A stretch of 64,000 bases of DNA from Halolamina sp. CBA1230 (GTDB lineage Archaea; Halobacteriota; Halobacteria; Halobacteriales; Haloferacaceae). The notes under the pieces are model-generated. The model was not told the DNA's origin and did not search any database. It worked only from the letters and a program-made list of their open reading frames with translations. Both the position numbers and the translations under genes were made by a program. The stretch lies in contig NZ_CP054587.1 of the NCBI RefSeq assembly GCF_002025255.2, forward strand, positions 2,666,001 through 2,730,000, read 5' to 3'. The first letter of the stretch is position 1, and every line of letters starts with the position of its first letter. Shown in pieces: positions 50,871 to 59,273 of the stretch.

Positions 50871-51916
50871 AGCTCACCCCGTCGGTACTGCGAGTAGACG
50901 TACGGTGCGACGATGCACAGCGCCATCACGAACAGGATCACCGCGATCGTCGAGCCGTACGCCCAGTTCTGGTTGGCGTACGCCTCCCGGACCATCCGCG
51001 TCGCGAGGATGTCCGCCGACGGACCGGGCTGGTAGCCGCCGTACATCGAGAACAGGAAGTCGAACGCCTTGAGCGCGAACACCATGATCACGACCAGCGC
51101 GCTCACGGTCGCGGTCCGGAGCTGGGGGACGATCACCCGCCAGTACATCTTCACGGTGCTCGCGCCGTCGACGCGGGCGGCCTCGAAGTGGCTCGTCGGG
51201 ATGCCACGCAGCGCGGCGAGGTAGACGATCATCGCGTAGCCGCTGAACTGCCAGATCAGCGCGAACGCGACCGCCGCCAGCTTCAGATCGGGGTTCTGGA
51301 CGATCGCGATCGGGCCGATCCCGAACGCCCCGAGGACGACGTTGATCAGTCCCGTGTCGGGGTTGTACATGTAGAGCCAGAACTTCGCCGTGACGACAAA
51401 GGAGAGGCTCATCGGCAGCAGGTAGATCGTTCGGAACGTGTTCTCGAACCGGACCCCGCGGTCGACCAGGATCGCGAGCAGCAGGCCCACCGCGAGACAG
51501 ACCGCCGCGAACCCGACCATCAGCGCGATCGTGTTCCCCAGCGAGTTCCACACCGGTTCGACGGTGAGGTCGGACCACGTCGGCGTCGCCCCGTTCACCT
51601 CGCCCCCCATCCCGAACATCGAGAGGAACCCGTCGACGGGATCGGCGAACGCGACGACGTAGTTCTCGACGTCCAGATCCGTGTAGTCGGGCTCGCCGAT
51701 GCCGGAGAAGTCGGTCAGCGAGAGCAGGACGTTCCAGACGACGGCGCCGTACACGAACAGTCCGACGAGCAGGAACGGCGGCAGCCAGAACGGGGCCGAC
51801 CGCACCGAGTCCCGCGAGAGCAGCGACCGCTCCGACTCGGAGGCGGTCGATCCCCCGTCGGCGCGGGCGTCGCTGTCGGACCAGCGGTCGCGGAGTGTGG
51901 CTATCGGATCACGCAT
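50867..51916 (-). CDS. Sugar ABC transporter permease (MalF type)
   Basis: This 349-residue permease has a charged ~35-residue N-terminal cytoplasmic part. Hydrophobic helices follow, starting APFWLPPFLLVGLFVYGAVV. The EAA loop FEAARVDGASTVKMYWRVIV lies at about residues 240-260. The FALIWQFSGYAMIVYLAAL segment just before it is typical of CUT1 MalF/UgpA subunits. A gap of 21 bp separates it from the upstream binding-protein gene, so they form one operon. Confidence 0.92.
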   Translation of the reverse strand: MRDPIATLRDRWSDSDARADGGSTASESERSLLSRDSVRSAPFWLPPFLLVGLFVYGAVVWNVLLSLTDFSGIGEPDYTDLDVENYVVAFADPVDGFLSMFGMGGEVNGATPTWSDLTVEPVWNSLGNTIALMVGFAAVCLAVGLLLAILVDRGVRFENTFRTIYLLPMSLSFVVTAKFWLYMYNPDTGLINVVLGAFGIGPIAIVQNPDLKLAAVAFALIWQFSGYAMIVYLAALRGIPTSHFEAARVDGASTVKMYWRVIVPQLRTATVSALVVIMVFALKAFDFLFSMYGGYQPGPSADILATRMVREAYANQNWAYGSTIAVILFVMALCIVAPYVYSQYRRGEL

Positions 51917-51937
51917 ACCTGTGCTTCCAGTTGGCCG

Positions 51938-53224
51938 TTACTCGAACGCGCCGACGAGCGCCTCCGCGGTGGCGTCGGCGTCGTAGTCTTCGAGGAAGCC
52001 GCTGAAAGCACTGGTGATGTTCGTCTTGATCTCGGGGGAGACCGCCAGCCCGTGCTGGATCGACGGGGGCTGGCTGTCCGCGCCCGTGAAGTCCTCGTAC
52101 TGGTCCTGCTGGAACTCGTTGAGCTCCGAGACGTCCGCGTCCTCGCGGGGCGGGATCGACCCCTTCTCGCGGTTGAACAGCACCTGCCCCTCCGCGCTGC
52201 CGCAGTAGTTGAGGAACGTCTTCGTCGCCTCCGGCGAGGGGTTGTTGTCGAAGTACGGGAACGAGTCCATGTTGAGCAGGTAGCTCCCCTCGGAGCCGGG
52301 GTACGTGACCTGCCCCCAGTCCTCGCCGTAGTTGAACCCGTCGTCGCCGCTGTAGGCGCCGGCGGCCCAGTCGCCCTGGTGGATGAACGCGGCGTCACCC
52401 TCCATCACCATCGTGTTCGCCTCGGTGAAGCTGATCGAGGAGTCGTCGCTGGGGTAGTACTCACTGAGTTCGACGACGTGTTCCAGCGCCGCGCGGACCT
52501 GATCGACGTCGCCCTCGCCCTCGGTGAACGCCGTGTAGCCGTCGACGCCGGCCTGGGCGAGCAGCGCCGTCTCCCAGAGCTGGATCGTCGACCACGGGCT
52601 GCTGGTCTGCTGAGCGAACGGCACCGCGTCGGTGTTCTCCGCGACCGCCGCGCACGCCTCGACCACGTCGGCGGGTGCCGACAGCGACTCGGGGTCGACG
52701 CCGGCCTCCTCGAGCACCGCCGTGTTGTAGAACAGGTTGTTGATGCGGTGGATGTTGAGCGGCACCGTCACGTACGTCCCGTCGAGTTTGGCCTGCCTCT
52801 TGGGCCCCTCGAGGTAGTTCTCCTCCATATCGTCGGTCCAGACGTCCTCCTCGATGCCCGCGTAGGCGTCGCCGAACTTCGTCAGCGTCGCACCGGGCCA
52901 CGTCTGGAACGTGCTCGGCGGGTCGTTCGCCTGCAGGCGGTTGGCGACGACCTGATCGAGGTTGCCCCGCGCGGCGCCGTTGACCGGCTCCTCCGCGAAC
53001 TCCACGTCGGGGTGGGCCTCCTGGAACCCCTCGATGAGCGCGGCGATCGCCGCGTTCCCGTCGCCCGAGGACCAGGCGTGCAGCAGTTCGATCGGGTTCT
53101 GCCCGCCGCCGCCACCGCCGCCGGTGAGGCTGCTACAGCCGGCCAGTCCCGTCGCACCCACCGCCGCGGCGGACGCGAGCACGCTCCGCCGCGAGCGTCC
53201 CGCCTCGTTCGTGTCTGAGGACAT
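51938..53224 (-). CDS. Sugar ABC transporter substrate-binding lipoprotein
   Basis: This 428-residue extracytoplasmic sugar-binding protein belongs to family 1 (SBP_bac_1). It starts at the ATG at 53224, giving a Tat signal (SRRSVLASAAAVG) and lipobox LAGC. Domain order is normal here, unlike the two peptide-type binding proteins of this window: IELLHAWSSGDGNAAIAALI first, VPLNIHRINNLFYNTAVLEE in the middle, and FLNYCGSAEGQVLFNREKGS near the end. It probably binds glucose or another hexose. A candidate TrmB operator lies 15-30 nt upstream of the start. Confidence 0.92.
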   Translation of the reverse strand: MSSDTNEAGRSRRSVLASAAAVGATGLAGCSSLTGGGGGGGQNPIELLHAWSSGDGNAAIAALIEGFQEAHPDVEFAEEPVNGAARGNLDQVVANRLQANDPPSTFQTWPGATLTKFGDAYAGIEEDVWTDDMEENYLEGPKRQAKLDGTYVTVPLNIHRINNLFYNTAVLEEAGVDPESLSAPADVVEACAAVAENTDAVPFAQQTSSPWSTIQLWETALLAQAGVDGYTAFTEGEGDVDQVRAALEHVVELSEYYPSDDSSISFTEANTMVMEGDAAFIHQGDWAAGAYSGDDGFNYGEDWGQVTYPGSEGSYLLNMDSFPYFDNNPSPEATKTFLNYCGSAEGQVLFNREKGSIPPREDADVSELNEFQQDQYEDFTGADSQPPSIQHGLAVSPEIKTNITSAFSGFLEDYDADATAEALVGAFE

Positions 53225-53238
53225 ATGTGACGAACGTA

Positions 53239-53254
53239 TACACACTTACGAGTA
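53239..53254. promoter_or_regulatory. Candidate TrmB operator in front of the sugar ABC operon
   Basis: TACA-CACTTAC-GAGTA differs from TACT-N7-GAGTA at one position. It sits 15-30 nt before the start of the sugar-binding protein gene and overlaps the likely TATA region (TTTACT on the minus strand), a position expected to block transcription. Confidence 0.5.
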
Positions 53255-53349
53255 AATCTTGTGGTACTGCCTCACGGATCGGTCATCCCCGAGACAGCAT
53301 GCGCTGTTCGGGCGTTCTTCCGGGAGAAATCAGGGGGATGGGACGCTCG

Positions 53350-54540
53350 CTACTCTTCCAGTTCCCGCGCGGTCGCCTCGACGGCCGCGCCGACGTCCAC
53401 GTCGGCGCCCTGTCGGCTCAGCGCGTCGCCGAGCGCGCTCACCACGAGCGTGACGTTCTTGGGGTTCGCGGAGTGGCCCATGCAGCCGATCCGCCAGATG
53501 TCGCCCTCCAGATCGCCGAGGCCGGCGGCGATCTCGAGGTCGTAGGCGTCGAGCAGGTAGTCGATCACCTCGCCGTCGTCGACGCCGTCGGGCACGCGCA
53601 CGGCGTTGAGGCTCGGCAGCCAGTACTCGTCGGGGGCGTTCATCTCCAGCCCCATCGCCTCGACGCCGGCCTTGAGTGCGCCCGCGACGCGGCGGTGGCG
53701 CGCCCAGCGCTCCTCGATCCCTTCCTCGGCGACGAGGCGGAGCGCCTCCCGCAGCGCGTACACGTTCGTGATCGGCGCGGTGTGGTGGTACGCGCGCTCG
53801 TCGCCCCAGTACCCCTCCAGCAGCGAGAGGTCGAGGTACCACGAGCGGGCGTCCTCCTCGCGGGCGAGCACCTTCTCCATCGCCGCGTCGTTCAGCGTGA
53901 GCGGCGACGCGCCCGGCGGACAGGAGAGACACTTCTGCGGGCCGGCGTACGCCACGTCGATCCCCCACTCGTCGACGCGGAGTTCGACGCCGCCGATCGA
54001 GGTGACGGTGTCGGCGATGACCAGCGCGTCGTGCTCGTGGGCGATGCTGGTGAGTTCGGGCACGTCCGGCTGGAGTACGCCCGTCGACGTCTCGGCGTGG
54101 ACGAACCCGAACACGTCGATATCGCCGTGCTCGTCGAACGCCGCCGCCACGTCCTCCGGATCGAGTGGCTCACCCCACGGCGCGTCGACCTCGACCACCT
54201 CGCCGCCCGCGCGTTGGGCCATCTCGGCCATCCGGCCGCCGAAGTAGCCGTTCGTCGGGACGAGCATCCGGTCGCCGGGCTCGACGACGTTGCCGATGGC
54301 GGCCTCCATCGCCGCCGACCCCGTGCCGGAGACGGGGATCGTCCACTCGTTGTCGGTGCGGAACGTGTAGCGCAGCAGCTCCTGCACCTCGTCCATCAGT
54401 TCGACGAACGACGGGTCGAGGTGGCCGACGAGTGGGGTGGACATCGCCCGCAGGACGCGCGGGTGGACGTCGCTGGGGCCGGGGCCCATCAGCGTGCGGT
54501 TCGGCGGCGAGAGCTCTCCGACGTCGGGTTTGTCGGGCAT
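53350..54540 (-). CDS. Class V aminotransferase (alanine-glyoxylate / serine-pyruvate type)
   Basis: This 396-residue PLP enzyme has NRTLMGPGPSDVHPRVLRAM at its start and the PLP lysine in YAGPQKCLSCPPGASPLTLN (about residue 190). The aspartate that holds the pyridine ring lies in ALVIADTVTSIGGVELRVDE. It should transfer an amino group between alanine or serine and glyoxylate or a related keto acid. The gene stands alone between the sugar transporter and thrS. Its last ~73 bases occur again as a fragment at 38551-38623. Confidence 0.88.
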   Translation of the reverse strand: MPDKPDVGELSPPNRTLMGPGPSDVHPRVLRAMSTPLVGHLDPSFVELMDEVQELLRYTFRTDNEWTIPVSGTGSAAMEAAIGNVVEPGDRMLVPTNGYFGGRMAEMAQRAGGEVVEVDAPWGEPLDPEDVAAAFDEHGDIDVFGFVHAETSTGVLQPDVPELTSIAHEHDALVIADTVTSIGGVELRVDEWGIDVAYAGPQKCLSCPPGASPLTLNDAAMEKVLAREEDARSWYLDLSLLEGYWGDERAYHHTAPITNVYALREALRLVAEEGIEERWARHRRVAGALKAGVEAMGLEMNAPDEYWLPSLNAVRVPDGVDDGEVIDYLLDAYDLEIAAGLGDLEGDIWRIGCMGHSANPKNVTLVVSALGDALSRQGADVDVGAAVEATARELEE

Positions 54541-54626
54541 GCGCGGGGGTTTCGCCTGAGACGGCTAAAAATCGAGGGTAGGGGAAACGGCGAGGGTTGA
54601 TGGCGCTCCGGCGCGAAGAAGGGGGT

Positions 54627-54782
54627 ATGGACGACGAATCAAGAGGCGCGCTCTCGCCGTTCTACCCCTCGGAGACGCCCACGCTCCGCGGCAACGGCCG
54701 GAAGTGGGCGGCGATCCTCGTCGCCGTCCTCCTCCTCGTCGGCTCGCTCGTCGGGTTCGTGATGGCGTTCCTCCCGCCCTGA
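54627..54782 (+). CDS. Small single-span membrane protein
   Basis: This 51-residue protein has a hydrophilic front half (MDDESRGALSPFYPSETPTL) and one strong transmembrane helix (WAAILVAVLLLVGSLVGFVM), ending in AFLPP. The ATG at 54627 is preferred to an earlier one at 54597. It ends one base before the convergent thrS stop. The clear transmembrane helix and the acidic, proline-containing head suggest a genuine gene; its function is unknown. Confidence 0.6.
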   Translation: MDDESRGALSPFYPSETPTLRGNGRKWAAILVAVLLLVGSLVGFVMAFLPP

Positions 54783-56708
54783 TTACTCGTCGAGGAAGTC
54801 GGGTTCGACGCGCTTCTCGTCGTACTCGGCTTCGAGATGCTCGCGGAACGCGTCGGGGTCGACGCCGTCTTCCTCGCGCTCGAAGCGGTCCCGGACCGAG
54901 ATGGTGCCGCTCTCCTCCTCGTCGCTGCCGACGATGATCATGTACGGCAGTCGGTCGTCGTGAGCCTGCCGGATCTTCCGGCCGACCGTCCAGTCCCGAT
55001 CCTCGACCTCGACGCGGAACTCCGAGAGCTCGTTTTTCACGCGGTGGGCGTACCCCAGCGCGTCGTCGGAGACGGGGAGGATGCGCACCTGCTCGGGCGC
55101 GAGCCAGAGCGGGAACTGGCCGTCGAAGTGTTCGATCAGCACCATGAAGATGCGCTCGTAGGAGCCGTACAGCGCGCGGTGGATCATCACCGGGCGGTGG
55201 TCCTCGTTGTCCTCGCCCGTGTAGGTCAGGTCGAACCGCTCGGGCATGTTGAAGTCGAGCTGGACCGTCGGGCCGTCCCAGGAGCGCCCGAGCGCGTCGC
55301 GGAACGAGAAGTCGATCTTCGGGCCGTAGAACGCGCCGTCGCCCGGCTCGATCCCGTAGTCGTACCCCTCGGAGTCGAGCACCTCCCGGAGCTGCTCCTC
55401 GGCGGTCTCCCAGATTTCGTCGCTGCCGACGGACTTCTCGGGGCGGGTCGCGAGGTCGACGTCGACTTCGAGATCGAACTGGCCGATCAGCGTGAAGATC
55501 ATCTCCATGATCTCCCGGACCTCGGCCTCGATGTCCTCGGGCTTGACGAACAGGTGGCCGTCGTCGATGGTGAACGCCCACGTCCGGGAGAGCCCGGAGA
55601 GCTCGCCGCGCTGCTCCTTGCGGTACACTTTGCCGTTCTCGAAGTAGCGCTCGGGCAGGTCGCGGTAGGACCAGGACGACTGATCGAAGATGGTCGCGTG
55701 GCCCGGGCAGTTCATCGGCTTCAGCCCGTACTCCTCGTCGTTCACCTCGAGGAGGAACATGTCGTCGCGGTAGTTGTCGTAGTGGCCCGACTGCTTCCAG
55801 AGTTCGGTGCGGAACAGGTGGGGGGTCTCGACCTGTTCGTACCCCGCCTCGCGGTTGAGTTCGTTGACGTAGTCCTCCAGCTCCTGTAGGATCGTCTTCC
55901 CCGCGGGGTGGTAGAGGGGGAGCCCCGGCCCCGTCACGTCGGGGACGGAGAACAGGTCCATCTCCTGGCCGATGCGGCGGTGGTCGCGCTCCTTGGCCTC
56001 CTCGCGCATCCGGAGGAACTCCTCCAGATCGTCCTCGGACTCGAACGCCGTCCCGTACACCCGGGTCAGCGTCGCGTTCTCCTCGTCGCCGCGCCAGTAC
56101 GCCGAGGAGATGTTGAGCAGCTCCGTCGCGCCGATCTCGCCGGTCGACTCGACGTGGGGGCCCTGACAGAGATCCTCCCAGCCGTCCTGGCGGTAGAAGC
56201 TGACCGTCTCGGCGTCGGCGGCCTCCTCTTCGAGGATCTCCCGCTTGAAGCGGTTGTCCTCGTACTTCTCGAACGCTTCCTCGCGGGAGCGTTCGACCCG
56301 CTCGATGTCGTAGTCGGCCTCGACGATCGCGTCCATCTCCTCCTCGATCGCGTCGAGATCCTCCTCCTCCAGGTCGACCGCCGTCACGTCGTAGTAGAAG
56401 CCGTCCTCCGTGGGCGGGCCGATAGTGAGCTTCGCCTCGGGGTGGAGCCGCTGGAGCGCCTGCGCGAACACGTGGGCCGCGGAGTGGCGCAGCACGTCCA
56501 GGTACTCGTCGGACTGGTCGGTGACGATCTCGAGGCGGGCGCCGTCGTGAAGCGTCTCCTCCTTCGCGACGAGTTCGCCGTCGACGACCCCCGCGACGGT
56601 GTCCGCCCCCAGTCCGGGGCCGATCTCGTAGGCCGCGTCCTCGACCGTGGCGTCGTCCGGGACGGAGAGTTCGGATCCGTCCGGGAGTACGACCGTGATC
56701 TGGCTCAT
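54783..56708 (-). CDS. thrS: Threonyl-tRNA synthetase
   Basis: This 641-residue enzyme charges tRNA-Thr. It has an N-terminal TGS domain (residues 1-62, [20 protein letters not shown]), the second additional editing domain with the zinc-like motif [15 protein letters not shown] (about residues 73-87), and a class II catalytic core with [30 protein letters not shown] and [20 protein letters not shown]. The anticodon domain follows [20 protein letters not shown]. This is the bacterial-like ThrRS, common in haloarchaea, not the archaeal form with the D-aminoacyl deacylase-like editing domain. Upstream lies a 1.6-kb stretch with no intact gene. Confidence 0.96.
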   Translation of the reverse strand: MSQITVVLPDGSELSVPDDATVEDAAYEIGPGLGADTVAGVVDGELVAKEETLHDGARLEIVTDQSDEYLDVLRHSAAHVFAQALQRLHPEAKLTIGPPTEDGFYYDVTAVDLEEEDLDAIEEEMDAIVEADYDIERVERSREEAFEKYEDNRFKREILEEEAADAETVSFYRQDGWEDLCQGPHVESTGEIGATELLNISSAYWRGDEENATLTRVYGTAFESEDDLEEFLRMREEAKERDHRRIGQEMDLFSVPDVTGPGLPLYHPAGKTILQELEDYVNELNREAGYEQVETPHLFRTELWKQSGHYDNYRDDMFLLEVNDEEYGLKPMNCPGHATIFDQSSWSYRDLPERYFENGKVYRKEQRGELSGLSRTWAFTIDDGHLFVKPEDIEAEVREIMEMIFTLIGQFDLEVDVDLATRPEKSVGSDEIWETAEEQLREVLDSEGYDYGIEPGDGAFYGPKIDFSFRDALGRSWDGPTVQLDFNMPERFDLTYTGEDNEDHRPVMIHRALYGSYERIFMVLIEHFDGQFPLWLAPEQVRILPVSDDALGYAHRVKNELSEFRVEVEDRDWTVGRKIRQAHDDRLPYMIIVGSDEEESGTISVRDRFEREEDGVDPDAFREHLEAEYDEKRVEPDFLDE

Positions 56709-56779
56709 ACGCCACGCAACTCCCCACGGGGATTAAGGCTTGTTGAGACGCGTTGGCGGAGCTCCGCAACGCTTTCCAC

Positions 56780-56971
56780 TCAGATCTCGACCGCCTCGCC
56801 GCCCGCCGCGCGCTCGATGCCGATCACGGCCGCGGCGCCGACGGCCAGCGCGACGAGGGACGTCATCGTCGCCGCCCGGCGACGCGCGAGTGCCCACTTC
56901 ACGCCGTGGGAGACGGTGAACAGCCCGAAGACATCGCCCACAAGGAAGGTGACGATAGTCGGCGTCTGGGG
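56780..56971 (-). pseudogene. Truncated, internally deleted copy of the DUF368 gene 3' end
   Basis: On the minus strand the frame reads TPTIVTFLVGDVFGLFTVSH, then GVKWALARRRAATMTSLVAL and AVGAAAVIGIERAAGGEAVE before a stop. It matches the C-terminal part of the DUF368 protein at 58329-59273 but lacks about 33 residues between two VVGA-coding repeats (GCGCCSACGACC-type words on the plus strand). The front two thirds of the gene are absent, so it cannot be functional as DUF368. Confidence 0.85.
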
Positions 56972-57487
56972 AACAGTGACGCCGGTTCGCCGAATACGAT
57001 CGCGATGAGGCTGGACCGACAGTCACCGGGTTCCTCGTCGACCCTGAACCGGCCGTCCCACGTTGTCGCGCTCTCGTTGGGGGGGTAAAGAAACTACAGA
57101 CGGTTATCAGTCCGGAAAGCCATCGTTCGAGACAGCTGTAGGCAGTCTGACTCACGCTGGTGAATACCGGAGCAGCGAGTGAGCAGAGTGAACCACTCCA
57201 GCGGCGAGACTGAAAGCCAACCGCCGGGCCGCGTAGCAACCAGTCAACGGGGCAGCGATCACGATCGAGCCACAATCGGCCGACACGGCGCCCCGTCGAC
57301 GAGTGCGACACTGGGTGAACTACAGACCCGTGACGGCTGGCGATTCGTCGCCGTGTGCCGGGCACAGCGAGACTGAAACAGCGTGGATCATCTTCGGCCT
57401 CCTACGCGTCGATGGGCATGCGTGGCTCAAGCGGTGCTCGGTCGTCGACGCCCAGTCCTGACTCGCTGAATCGCCAGTGCGAGAGCA
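56972..57487. other. Gene-free stretch
   Basis: I see no credible coding sequence or RNA gene here. Open frames on both strands lack start signals, the acidic haloarchaeal composition and any family motif. The GC content is lower and the codon bias absent compared with flanking genes, consistent with decayed sequence. A short AT-rich run with a GGGGGGGTAAAGAAACTA word occurs at 57079-57097. Confidence 0.6.
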
Positions 57488-57982
57488 TTGACCTCCTCCC
57501 ACGGCTTCAGCCGTGGGATTCCACGCGCGGTAGGCATCCTGGTGATACCGCACCCGGTGGCAAATTTCCCCTTGCGGGTACTCCGGTTCGCGGGGGTCTG
57601 GTTTGGCCCCATCCGGGGTTTGGCGTGTTCGCCCTCGCGGGCCGTATCCACTCCCAGCGACCGTCGTCCCCGGTTGCTCACCGGGCCGCGGGCCGGGCCA
57701 TCGACCCGACGCACCGCCACCGATGGCGGTGCGTCCCAAGCCGGCGCAGGGTTGCTTTTTGATTGCCCTTGCGGGCCACGTGGACGCCCTCGCTGGAACG
57801 GTGTGGTAGCCTTTCGTCCGCCGGGCAGACCCCAACCCAACTGCCACGTTTTCGCCGTCTTGCCTACCGCTGTATACGGCTGCCGGCAGATTAAGGATTG
57901 GGGATGCAGACAGCCATCGACGGCGGAACGGTCGGCCGTGGTGTCGCTCACACCCACCCCTGAAGAGGTGGGCTTCCGCTCG
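57488..57982 (-). mobile_element. IS200/IS605-derived non-coding element (PATE-like)
   Basis: On the minus strand this ~490-bp unit ends with TCCCACGGC-TGAA-GCCGTGGGA (57497-57518) followed by GGAGGTCAA, a hairpin style typical of the right end of haloarchaeal IS200/IS605 elements. It begins with GGAAGCCC and a second CCCACC/GGTGGG hairpin (57953-57972). Between them are GC-rich palindromes (GCACCGCCA-TCGG-TGGCGGTGC-like, 57707-57732) but no tnpA or tnpB. An open frame of 188 codons crosses it but shows no transposase motif. The layout resembles palindrome-associated elements described in Haloquadratum. Confidence 0.55.
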
Positions 57983-58328
57983 CTATGTGTCACACGACGA
58001 CAGCATCACCATCCAGCGGGGGTAGCCAGTGTGCCGGGCTACAGTCGGGCGGAGCGCGACGTCGGCTGACCAGTTCCTTCACACCGTGATTCTCACGGGG
58101 CCCCACGGCATCGCTGGAGCGGCGCTGCGCGTGGCTTGTACGCTGTGCCGCCAAGGCGGTTGTTGCGGATGTGCCCAGCTCTGTAGTTCGCTGCAGCAGC
58201 CACCGTCACCGCTGCGTGGCGCACAGGCCACACTCGGCGGGACGGTGGCCGTTGCTGTGGCGGTAAGCACCGAGACGTCCGCACCAGCAATCGCTTGGGG
58301 CAGTCACTGCTCCGCGACGCTGGGCGGC
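57983..58328. other. Gene-free stretch upstream of the DUF368 gene's 3' end
   Basis: No supported gene or RNA is visible in these 346 bases. Open frames here are cysteine- and serine-rich, unlike haloarchaeal proteins. It contains short palindromic words (GGGGCCCC at 58097-58104, CTGCAG near 58192) but nothing that I can assign. Confidence 0.6.
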
Positions 58329-59273
58329 CTACGCGTCTGGCGTCACCATCTCCCCGCTCGCCGCGCGCTCGATCGCGATGACGACGGCGGCGCCGACGAC
58401 CGCTGCGACGGCGAACAGGCCGATCGCTGCCGGAGACCATCCGGCCTCAAGTCGCTGGCCAGTCTGGACGACCGGCGCCCGGAGCGCGCCCACGACCAGC
58501 GCGACGAGGAACGTCATCGTCGCCGTCTGCCAGTGGTCGAGCGCCCACCGGACCGCGTGTGCGACGGTGAACAGGCCGACGACGCCGCCCGCGAGGAACG
58601 TGACGATCGTCGGTGTCCCCCGCGGGAGCGCAACTGTGCCGCCACGTGCGACTGCGAGGAGCGCATCGATGAACGCATTCAGGTGATCGATCATGTAGGC
58701 GTACTGCCCCAGCAGGAGCAGGAGTAGGGATCCCGAGACCCCCGGGAGAATCATCGCACTCACCGCCACCGTCCCGGCGAGAAACGTCACGACGGGGCCG
58801 TGGCCCAGCGCGCCCTCGGCCTGCCCCGAGAGCAGGAACGCGATCGCGAACCCTGCCAGCGCGGCGGCCTGTCGCCCGCGGGTGTCGAACTGCATCTCGC
58901 GGCGCAGCAGCCACGCCGAGGCGCCGATCAGGCCGAAAAAGCCGCCGAACGTCGCCGCGGGGTACGCCGCCATCGCGTGCTCGAGGACGCGGGAGACCGT
59001 CACCACGGCGGTGGCGATCCCCAGCCCCAGCACCGCGAGGAAGATCCCGTCGATCTCCCGGAACGCGTCGATCCCGTCGGCGCGGCGGTCGGGCAGCGGC
59101 GTGGCGACGATGTCGAGCAGTCGGTCGGGTTCGACGGCGGTGATCGCGTCGATCAGCCGGGTGTAGATCCCCGTCAGCAGCGCGATCGTCCCGCCGGAGA
59201 CGCCGGGCACCGCGTCGGCGGCGCCCATCGCGATCCCGCGAAGGTAGACGCCGAGCGACTCCCGTCCGACCAT
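58329..59273 (-). CDS. DUF368 family membrane protein, probable polyprenyl (dolichyl) phosphate translocase
   Basis: This 314-residue membrane protein has about eight hydrophobic segments and the DUF368 hallmarks GAADAVPGVSGGTIALLTGI (about residues 17-36) and its second-half counterpart SAMILPGVSGSLLLLLLGQY. These PGVSG repeats indicate an inverted-repeat transporter. Bacterial DUF368 proteins (PopT) return undecaprenyl phosphate across the membrane. Here the gene's start overlaps the aglB stop by one base (TAATG), so the two are translationally coupled. Recycling of dolichyl phosphate released by AglB is therefore a strong inference, not yet shown in archaea to my knowledge. A decayed partial copy lies at 56780-56971. 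Confidence 0.85.
   Translation of the reverse strand: MVGRESLGVYLRGIAMGAADAVPGVSGGTIALLTGIYTRLIDAITAVEPDRLLDIVATPLPDRRADGIDAFREIDGIFLAVLGLGIATAVVTVSRVLEHAMAAYPAATFGGFFGLIGASAWLLRREMQFDTRGRQAAALAGFAIAFLLSGQAEGALGHGPVVTFLAGTVAVSAMILPGVSGSLLLLLLGQYAYMIDHLNAFIDALLAVARGGTVALPRGTPTIVTFLAGGVVGLFTVAHAVRWALDHWQTATMTFLVALVVGALRAPVVQTGQRLEAGWSPAAIGLFAVAAVVGAAVVIAIERAASGEMVTPDA

Noticed and set aside
57427-57993. Protein-coding gene of 188 codons on the minus strand in the thrS-DUF368 gap.
   Set aside because: It crosses palindromes of an IS605-type element, is rich in Arg/Pro/Ser unlike haloarchaeal proteins, and no domain is recognisable.
58079-58270. Small cysteine-rich open frame on the minus strand.
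   Set aside because: Alanine/serine/proline-rich with scattered cysteines but no regular zinc-finger spacing, no start signal and no neighbour support.
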